From JANMDU01 sp031388245 (lineage in GTDB: Bacteria > Pseudomonadota > Gammaproteobacteria > Burkholderiales > Burkholderiaceae_C), in contig JANNED010000045.1 of assembly GCA_031388245.1 (NCBI GenBank), positions 1-5,079 on the forward strand: a DNA stretch of 5,079 nucleotides. Direction: 5' to 3'. Made by a program: the position numbers and the translations under genes. Of the stretch, positions 1 to 5,079 are shown piece by piece. Position 1 is the first letter of the stretch, and each line of letters opens with the position of its first letter. The notes under the pieces were generated by a model. That model worked only from the letters and a program-made list of their open reading frames with translations, was not told the DNA's origin and made no database searches.

Positions 1-1
1 A

Positions 2-265
2 ACTCTCAAAACACAAAACCTGCGCGATCATATGAGCGAGGCTGAGCTGATCTTCACCGCGCTGGCTGAGCTTTCCACAAGGCAAATCGCGCAAACCACC
101 ATCGCGCAAGGTTTGCAAGAGAACGCTAAAGCGAGTGTTGCTGGCGGGCGCGTGGCTAAGCGCGCGAAAGATGATCTAGAGCAGCAAACGGGGCAGAAGG
201 TAGTGACGGGCAGTAATTTTCTGCCGCCACCCAAACCGAAAGCAAAAAAGCCTACTTTGCGCTAA
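2..265 (+). CDS. C-terminal part of a DinD/BRO-like DNA-damage-inducible protein (5' end outside window)
   Basis: The open frame runs without a stop from base 2 to a TAA at 263-265, giving 87 visible residues. The first ATG in the window (base 32) is probably internal. The residues before it, in the same frame (NLRDH), fit the conserved stretch that precedes the LIFTALAELST segment in DinD/BRO-type proteins, so the true start should be off the left edge. Other features that match my memory of this C-terminal region are a QGLQENAKAS segment, an AGGRVAKRAKDDLE segment and the VVTGSNFL near the end. The tail is basic and proline/lysine-rich (PPPKPKAKK). DinD is an SOS-induced protein in Escherichia coli that inhibits RecA-dependent reactions. 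Homologues often carry an N-terminal BRO domain, which would be outside this window. The gene points towards hpnE and has no evident link to hopanoid synthesis. The family call rests on recall of the motif pattern and not on an alignment. Confidence 0.6.
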   Translation, partial: TLKTQNLRDHMSEAELIFTALAELSTRQIAQTTIAQGLQENAKASVAGGRVAKRAKDDLEQQTGQKVVTGSNFLPPPKPKAKKPTLR

Positions 266-332
266 TTGCTGGGCACGAACAAAGTCACGTTGTTAGTCAG
301 CGCAATGTGAGTGAGTTCAGATGTTACCGGGA
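266..332. other. Convergent intergenic gap with weak inverted repeats
   Basis: This 67-bp gap separates the stop codons of two converging genes, so a bidirectional terminator would be expected here. Only weak pairing is visible: GCTG at 268-271 with CAGC at 298-301, and nested inside it AACAA at 278-282 with TTGTT at 290-294 around a 7-base loop. There is no GC-rich stem and no T-run on either strand, so a classical intrinsic terminator is not supported. Termination may be Rho-dependent or use this poor structure. Confidence 0.2.
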
Positions 333-1670
333 TCAAATATTCGGCATCGCCTTTGCTGATGCAATGCCAGTTCGCACTGCACCCTCTAGCGTAGAAGGAT
401 ACGGCCCTTGCACATAGTCGCCGCAAGCGAGTACACGCGGGACGATTTGCATGGGGGGGCGTTGTAGGCCGGGTGTGCAGGCGAATGTGGCGCGTTTATC
501 GATGATGGTTTGCAATGCTTGCAATCGTGGGAGGCCAAGTTGCTCGCGGCCTTGGGTGATGACGGCTTGTTCTATTTCTTGTGCGCTGCCTTGGCTTGCG
601 CTGACGACGAAGGCTAGGAGCCCTTGCTGGCCTGTGAGTTGGCCACGGTCGAAGACGAATTGTGCGGGTTGGGTGGTGCTGCTTTTGAGCGCCATCATAG
701 GCTCGGGGAGGAGAGCAGCATGTGACGAATTGGGGGCATGTGCATACACGGTAGCAATGGCTTCATGTTGCAAGGCTTGCGCGGTGCTGGCCCATGGTGT
801 GTAGCCTGCGGCATGCGCTAAGCGGGCAGCCTCGTTGGGTGGTGTGGCGAGTATCAAAGCATCGTATTTTTGATATAAATCGGCATCTAGCCGGCATAGA
901 ATATGCGCAGAGTGCTCATCTTTTGATAGTGATTCAAAGCTTGTTAAGCGCTGCCCTGAGATGACTTGGCAACCTCGCTTTGCTAGCCATGCGGCAGCGG
1001 CTTGCGGGAATAGTGCGCCTAAATCAACGCGGGGCAGCAGCAAATTGGAGCTGGCCATTTGCAAACCAGCAGGCGGCGCGGCAAACAGCGAATCGCGCAG
1101 GATGCGCATGAAGACTTGGCCGCTGGCGCGCTCAGCGGGCGTGTTGAGCGCGGAGACGCAGAGCGGCTCGATCAGCATTTGCATCACGGGCGCCGTGATG
1201 CTTTGGCAAAGCGTGGCGACGGATTCATGCGGCGCGCATTCGAAGCCTTTGAGCCGCCACATGGCGGCGGCGCGCAGCAGCGAGAGTTTGTCTGCCCAGC
1301 TCCAGCCGCGTGCACGCGCGATTCCCCAAGCGACATCTAAGCCTTTGATGGGCGGGTTCTTCCAATCGGGCAATACGAGTGCATCGCCATCAGGGAAGCG
1401 TAGGGTGAGCGGGATGCGGTGCAGTGCGTCTTGCAGATTCACGCCGACTTCTTGCATCAAGCGCAGGGTTTCGGAATAGGCGCCAATCAGGATGTGTTGG
1501 CCGTTGTCTAGGGTGGTTTTCTCGCCGCTTGGTAGCTGGACCTCTAAGGCTCTGGCTCGGCCGCCAAGATGGCGCGAGGCTTCGATGAGGGTGACTTGGT
1601 GGCCGGATTTGGTGAGTTCGATCGCGCAGGCGAGGCCTGCCCAGCCAGCTCCGGCGATCAGCACTCTCAT
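333..1670 (-). CDS. hpnE: Hydroxysqualene dehydroxylase HpnE (FAD-dependent)
   Basis: HpnE is a flavoprotein of the amine-oxidase/phytoene-desaturase-like superfamily. It reductively removes the hydroxyl of hydroxysqualene to give squalene, the last step before cyclisation to hopene; older annotations call it a squalene-associated FAD-dependent desaturase. The 445-residue protein starts directly with a Rossmann dinucleotide-binding strand: G7-A-G9-W-A-G12 is the GxGxxG motif, E30 after the second strand is the expected ribose-binding acid, and GGRA follows at 36-39. Near the C-terminus, G417-D418 followed by E429-G-A-V-R-T-G is the second FAD contact typical of this superfamily. The Rossmann fold starting at residue 3 supports this ATG. 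The start is 10 bp after the stop of the preceding gene with only a weak GAAAG as ribosome binding site, so translation may be coupled. Length is ordinary for the family. It is the last gene of the minus-strand operon. A run of seven C on the coding strand falls at residues 404-406. Confidence 0.93.
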   Translation of the reverse strand: MRVLIAGAGWAGLACAIELTKSGHQVTLIEASRHLGGRARALEVQLPSGEKTTLDNGQHILIGAYSETLRLMQEVGVNLQDALHRIPLTLRFPDGDALVLPDWKNPPIKGLDVAWGIARARGWSWADKLSLLRAAAMWRLKGFECAPHESVATLCQSITAPVMQMLIEPLCVSALNTPAERASGQVFMRILRDSLFAAPPAGLQMASSNLLLPRVDLGALFPQAAAAWLAKRGCQVISGQRLTSFESLSKDEHSAHILCRLDADLYQKYDALILATPPNEAARLAHAAGYTPWASTAQALQHEAIATVYAHAPNSSHAALLPEPMMALKSSTTQPAQFVFDRGQLTGQQGLLAFVVSASQGSAQEIEQAVITQGREQLGLPRLQALQTIIDKRATFACTPGLQRPPMQIVPRVLACGDYVQGPYPSTLEGAVRTGIASAKAMPNI

Positions 1671-1680
1671 CTTTGGACTT

Positions 1681-3222
1681 TCATGGCTTGAATACTTGCT
1701 TTATCTTCGCCAACGCTGCTTCTTTGGCGAGCTGTGCGGCACACTGGGTATCTATCTCAGGGTCGGGTTCCTTAGTAGCTTTTTGCGTGGCATACACATG
1801 CTGCTGACGCGCGGCTTCGCGCATCCAGTACTGGCTCACAACTGTAGCTTCTGGTAACTTGGATACTTTTAGCAATAAAACCGCAGTGTCATGCTGTGAA
1901 TTGCTGTGCCCACCACGCGCTGCAAGCAGATGCCATGCGGCAGCCCTGCGATCATCGCTTTTGATGCCTGCAAAGCCTTCGGTGTAAGCTGAGCCCATGC
2001 AATTGGCAGCGGATGGTAAACCAAACCTGACGCCCATATTGCAGTAGGCAACCATTTGGTTGAAGTTGCCTGGCGCAAAACCTAGAGTGCCGCGAACATG
2101 CCCTTGAACCAAATCTGACATCGCAGCATCGTTTCCAAGCACAGCAGCCGCTAAGCTGTCCTTGAAGACGGTTTCCATGCGCGTCATGGCCTTGTTCGCC
2201 ATGGCGCGCTGGGCATAGGAGTAGGTTTGAAGCGGGTTGGCAGCAATGGCTAAATCCGCCAAGCGAACCACCTCTGGCCAATTTTCCATTTGGCGTTCGT
2301 AGCCGAGCCAGCCTAGAAGATTGAACAAATGCGTAGCCTCTTTGTTGCGTTGCGTCCAATAGGGACGTGCCGCTTGCGGATTGGATTGAATCGGATCACG
2401 CATTTTGTGATTGAGCTCTTGATCCAAAACGAGGCTGTCGTTTTTCGAGAGTTGATTTGATACGGCAAGTTTTCTCAGGCGATCAGCTCTTCGTGCAGCA
2501 CCATCAGGCTTTGCCCAAATAGAAGCCGTGTAGCGGGCTGCCCAAAAATAACTGAAGCTGTATCCGGGCGCAGCGTTGATCAATTCTTCTTGCGAGCGCC
2601 AAGCTTTTTCATCGAGGCCTTGATAGAAATAGCCAAGAAGCAATGAGGCGTGTGCAGACCAGCCATAAACATCTTTTCGGGCAAGTAAGGGCTCTAGGAT
2701 GTCTCGGGCTTTGGCGGCGCGTTGCTTGAACAGCACCATGGAATTGCGAGGCGTTTTGTTGGAATAGTCTCCACCTCGTGCTGAGCTAGCAGCATCACTG
2801 TAGGCCAAGCCAAGAAAGGTTTTCGCAGCGATGGAGCTAGGCTGTGCGATAGCCCATGCCTGCGCATAAGAGAGGAAATACAAGCCCTTGCCTTCCATGG
2901 CGAAATGCATGGCGTAGAGCTGCCGCATGCGCTCGGTTGTGTCTGGCACAGCGATCAAACGATCCCAAAATCCTTGAGCATCCGCAAAATCGCCGCGTAT
3001 GACTGCGGCGCGGAATTTCACCTGCTCGCTGAAATACGGGGCAATCGTTTGCGCGTTGATTGTTTTTAAATCAAGCGGATCAGGTTTTGGCGTGGCCAGA
3101 CCAGCATCATTCAAACCCCAATCGCTTAGTTTCTCTAATTGACAAGAAGCTTCTTGGGCGCTGCTCACGGAATGCAAGAGCAAGAAAACTGTCGTCAACA
3201 GACCGCGTTTGATGATGTGCAT
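1681..3222 (-). CDS. Exported TPR/Sel1-like repeat protein of unknown function, inside the hpn operon
   Basis: I do not recognise this 513-residue protein as a named gene. Residues 1-22 form a clear Sec signal peptide: K5-R6, a hydrophobic core at about 8-16, and a likely cleavage after S20-S-A22. No lipobox precedes C27, so a soluble periplasmic protein is likely. The mature part is largely helical. Residues about 67-240 contain paired helices and an ARGGDY segment (148-153) that recalls DUF4034-type proteins. Residues about 313-345 look like a TPR (ENWPEVVRLADLAIAANP), and about 387-451 look like Sel1 repeats, the best at 408-445 (CMGSAYTEGF, then AAAWHLLAARGG). Four cysteines remain after cleavage (27, 394, 408, 494), which could form disulfides. 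Such repeats usually mediate protein-protein contacts; no catalytic motif is evident. The start at 3222 is preferred over one at 3345 because it places the signal peptide at the N-terminus, has a GAGAG ribosome binding site, and avoids a 92-bp overlap with hpnD. Gaps of 31 and 10 bp to its neighbours imply co-transcription. A role in hopanoid transport or envelope maintenance is speculation. Confidence 0.8.
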   Translation of the reverse strand: MHIIKRGLLTTVFLLLHSVSSAQEASCQLEKLSDWGLNDAGLATPKPDPLDLKTINAQTIAPYFSEQVKFRAAVIRGDFADAQGFWDRLIAVPDTTERMRQLYAMHFAMEGKGLYFLSYAQAWAIAQPSSIAAKTFLGLAYSDAASSARGGDYSNKTPRNSMVLFKQRAAKARDILEPLLARKDVYGWSAHASLLLGYFYQGLDEKAWRSQEELINAAPGYSFSYFWAARYTASIWAKPDGAARRADRLRKLAVSNQLSKNDSLVLDQELNHKMRDPIQSNPQAARPYWTQRNKEATHLFNLLGWLGYERQMENWPEVVRLADLAIAANPLQTYSYAQRAMANKAMTRMETVFKDSLAAAVLGNDAAMSDLVQGHVRGTLGFAPGNFNQMVAYCNMGVRFGLPSAANCMGSAYTEGFAGIKSDDRRAAAWHLLAARGGHSNSQHDTAVLLLKVSKLPEATVVSQYWMREAARQQHVYATQKATKEPDPEIDTQCAAQLAKEAALAKIKQVFKP

Positions 3223-3231
3223 GTAGGGATG

Positions 3232-3237
3232 CTCTCG
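3232..3237 (-). promoter_or_regulatory. Ribosome binding site for the exported repeat protein
   Basis: On the minus strand CGAGAG lies nine bases before the ATG at 3220-3222. It partly matches the Shine-Dalgarno consensus and supports the downstream start, which leads straight into the signal peptide, over the upstream in-frame ATG at 3343-3345 inside hpnD. Confidence 0.45.
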
Positions 3238-3253
3238 TTGGGATAAGTGCTGC

Positions 3254-4132
3254 TCAACGCCCCAGCGCCTGCACCTTCCACGCAAGCCAGAATTTTCGCA
3301 GGGGGGTGAGGCTGATGCGTTGGTGGAGGACTTGGAAATTTTCACGTTCGATTTCGCTGAGCAGGGCGCGGTAGATTTTGGCCATCATCAAGCCGGGTTT
3401 TTGAGATCTGGCATCGCCGCTTGGGAGCAAGGCGAAGGCTTCGTCGTAGACGGTTTGAGCGCGTTGGGCTTGAAACTGCATGAGTTTCGTGAATCGTTCG
3501 CTGTAGCCTTTGTTGCCTAGGCTGAGTTCGTTGGCTTTGACTTCGAATTGCTGCAACTCATTGACGGGCAGATAGATGCGGCCGCGCAGCGCATCTTCGC
3601 CAACGTCGCGGATGATATTGGTCAATTGCAAAGCTTGGCCGAGTTTGTGGGCGTATTGCGTCGTGCGCTCATCTGTTTGACCAAAGATGCGGGCAGAGAC
3701 TTCGCCGACCACGCCTGCGACCAAATGACAATATTTTTGCAGGCCGGGGTAATCCAGATAGCGCGTTTGCGTCAAGTCCATCTGGCAGCCTTCGATCACA
3801 GCTTGCAAGTGGCGCTCTTCGATCTGGAAGGGCTTGCAATACGGCAGGAGAGCGAGCAGGGCGGGGTGGCGGTTGGCTGTTTTCGTAGGATCAGCAAAAG
3901 CTTGCGCAACTTCTTTCGCCCACCATGCTAATTTTGTGGCGGCAATGCTGGGCTCGCTCACCTCATCGACCACATCATCCACCTCGCGGCAAAACGCATA
4001 AAACGCGGTGATGGCGGCGCGGCGCTCTTTGGGCAAAAAGAGGAAGGCGTAATAAAAGCTGCTGCCGGCTTGCGCGGCTTTTTGCTGGACATAACGCTCG
4101 GCGTTATTTTGTTGGATCTGCTCGGGGGTCAT
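3254..4132 (-). CDS. hpnD: Presqualene diphosphate synthase HpnD
   Basis: HpnD is a class I trans-isoprenyl diphosphate synthase of the squalene/phytoene synthase family. It joins two farnesyl diphosphates head-to-head to presqualene diphosphate, the first committed step of the HpnCDE route. The 292-residue protein has both Mg-diphosphate-binding aspartate motifs: D52-D-V-V-D56 in the CREVDDVVDE helix, and D176-V-G-E-D180 within QLTNIIRDVGED, followed by the RGRIYLP segment (183-189) that is standard in this family. SSFYYAFLFLP (24-34) is also typical of HpnD and phytoene-synthase-like enzymes. Length is normal and no key residue is missing. The start lies 22 bp after the hpnC stop with only a weak GGA as ribosome binding site. 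Bacterial phytoene synthases (CrtB) share this fold and motifs, but the paired hpnC and hpnE neighbours decide in favour of HpnD. Confidence 0.93.
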   Translation of the reverse strand: MTPEQIQQNNAERYVQQKAAQAGSSFYYAFLFLPKERRAAITAFYAFCREVDDVVDEVSEPSIAATKLAWWAKEVAQAFADPTKTANRHPALLALLPYCKPFQIEERHLQAVIEGCQMDLTQTRYLDYPGLQKYCHLVAGVVGEVSARIFGQTDERTTQYAHKLGQALQLTNIIRDVGEDALRGRIYLPVNELQQFEVKANELSLGNKGYSERFTKLMQFQAQRAQTVYDEAFALLPSGDARSQKPGLMMAKIYRALLSEIERENFQVLHQRISLTPLRKFWLAWKVQALGR

Positions 4133-4154
4133 GCGCTGATTATCCGTGAGAGCT

Positions 4155-5063
4155 TCAGTGCATCAGAGCACGCCAAAGGATGACGATGCCATCCCATGCG
4201 CCGATCTTGGGACGCGCGGAGAGGGTGCGGTAGTTCATGGCTTTGATTTTGTCCAAAATACGCAGGCCACCATGGATGACGCAACGCAATTCCAAGCTCA
4301 ATCGCCAGCCATCGAAGCCTTTGATGTGTTGGCGAATATTTCTCGGTAGTTCAAAGCCTTTTTTCATCACCGCCGCCGCAAAATCTGCGCAAGCAGCTAT
4401 CATTTTTATAGTGTTTTCGGTATCTTTGCCAGCGAAGAGGTCTGCGGGCAGAACTTGATTTGAAGCCATCGCGTTGAGCGGAAAATAATAGCGACCACGC
4501 GGAATATCTTTACTCGGGTCTTGCCAAAAATTAATCAGCTGGAGCGCGGAGCAGATCGCATCGGATGCAGCAAGTTCTCGCTCACCTTTCACACCATACA
4601 AATGCAATAACAATCGCCCCACGGGATTGGCTGAGCGGCTGCAGTAATCGAGCAGCTCAGTATTGTTGGCATACCATTTGCCTGCTGAGTTGTAGCGCAC
4701 ATCTTGCTCAAAGGCTTGCAAAAGCGCATCAAGCAAGGGCACAGGCAACTCGTGCGCGAGGATGGCTTGGCGCAGCGGCGTAAACACTTGCGGCCAGCGC
4801 AGGGATACGGCATCACTCGTCGCGCAGATGAGCAAATCAGTGCGAAAAGCGGCTAAATCTGCGAGCCGCTGCTCAGCCGAGGCATCGCCTTCATCGGCCA
4901 AATCATCGGCCACGCGCGCAAACCAATAAATCGCCACAATCGCTGGCCGCAGCCGCGCAGGCGTGAGCCAAGAGGCGACCGGGAAATTCTCGTAATGATT
5001 GACGCCGTGAACGGCTGTGTGATCGGGTGTGTGGGCGGCTGTATGGGCTGCAGGGGTTTGCAT
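4155..5063 (-). CDS. hpnC: Hydroxysqualene synthase HpnC
   Basis: HpnC is a paralogue of HpnD that converts presqualene diphosphate to hydroxysqualene, which HpnE then reduces. The 302-residue protein carries the HpnC-typical HYENFPVAS segment (23-31), a first aspartate motif D53-D-L-A-D57-E, and a second one, D182-P-S-K-D186, inside QLINFWQDPSKD, followed by PRGRYYFP (188-195). The N-W-Q-D-P form of the second motif separates it from HpnD. The first 23 residues are an unusual low-complexity leader with histidines at 7, 11, 15, 19 and 23. The start is uncertain: the 16 bases visible upstream of this ATG show no Shine-Dalgarno sequence and no in-frame stop, so the gene could begin outside the window. 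No alternative ATG or GTG start lies between residue 1 and the conserved core. It is the first visible gene of the operon, and its promoter is not in the window. Confidence 0.92.
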   Translation of the reverse strand: MQTPAAHTAAHTPDHTAVHGVNHYENFPVASWLTPARLRPAIVAIYWFARVADDLADEGDASAEQRLADLAAFRTDLLICATSDAVSLRWPQVFTPLRQAILAHELPVPLLDALLQAFEQDVRYNSAGKWYANNTELLDYCSRSANPVGRLLLHLYGVKGERELAASDAICSALQLINFWQDPSKDIPRGRYYFPLNAMASNQVLPADLFAGKDTENTIKMIAACADFAAAVMKKGFELPRNIRQHIKGFDGWRLSLELRCVIHGGLRILDKIKAMNYRTLSARPKIGAWDGIVILWRALMH

Positions 5064-5079
5064 GCCAGAATTGTCGCTG

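Noticed and set aside
32..265. Free-standing 77-residue gene starting at the ATG at base 32
   Set aside because: The frame stays open to the left edge, and the residues before this ATG fit the same conserved family segment, so it is the tail of a longer gene.
961..1479. 172-codon plus-strand open frame opposite hpnE
   Set aside because: It is antisense to a well-supported enzyme and its translation shows no domain. Long antisense frames are common opposite GC-biased codons.
1952..2359. 135-codon minus-strand open frame inside the repeat-protein gene
   Set aside because: It is an alternative frame of the same strand within a gene that has a convincing signal peptide and repeats; the product is cysteine/arginine-rich with no recognisable fold.
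2896..2913. Short inverted repeat CCATG...CATGG
   Set aside because: The five-base arms lie within coding sequence and are consistent with chance; there is no terminator or operator context.
3223..3345. Upstream in-frame extension of the repeat-protein gene to an ATG at 3343-3345
   Set aside because: The extra 41 residues overlap the 3' end of hpnD in another frame, are polar and cysteine/arginine-rich, and would bury the clear signal peptide inside the protein. The ATG at 3220-3222 has a better ribosome binding site.
3548..3931. 127-codon plus-strand open frame opposite hpnD
   Set aside because: It is antisense to the conserved HpnD active-site region, and selection on HpnD explains the open frame.

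Overview
The window reads as a bacterial chromosome segment carrying the squalene-forming part of a hopanoid biosynthesis operon. Four genes lie on the minus strand in transcription order: hpnC (4155-5063), hpnD (3254-4132), an unrecognised exported repeat protein (1681-3222), and hpnE (333-1670). The gaps between them are 22, 31 and 10 bp, so one transcript is likely. The promoter lies beyond the right edge of the window.

The three hpn proteins form a complete route from farnesyl diphosphate to squalene. HpnD condenses two farnesyl diphosphates to presqualene diphosphate, HpnC converts that to hydroxysqualene, and HpnE reductively removes the hydroxyl to give squalene. The squalene-hopene cyclase gene (shc/hpnF), which uses the squalene, is not in the window. 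It cannot lie immediately after hpnE, because a convergent gene is there.

The unexpected element is the 513-residue protein encoded between hpnD and hpnE. It has an N-terminal signal peptide, TPR-like helices and a Sel1-like repeat near the C-terminus, so it probably works in the periplasm while the enzymes around it act at the cytoplasmic side of the membrane. I do not recognise it as a standard hopanoid gene. It is the best candidate here for something undescribed.

At the left edge, on the plus strand, is the 3' end of a gene whose product resembles the C-terminus of DinD/BRO-family DNA-damage-inducible proteins. It converges on hpnE across a 67-bp gap that contains only weak inverted repeats.

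The mixed, moderately GC-rich composition and the hpnCDE proteins suggest a betaproteobacterium, perhaps Burkholderiales. This assignment is an inference from remembered protein character and is not firm. I see no RNA genes, CRISPR arrays, insertion sequences or tRNA-like attachment sites.
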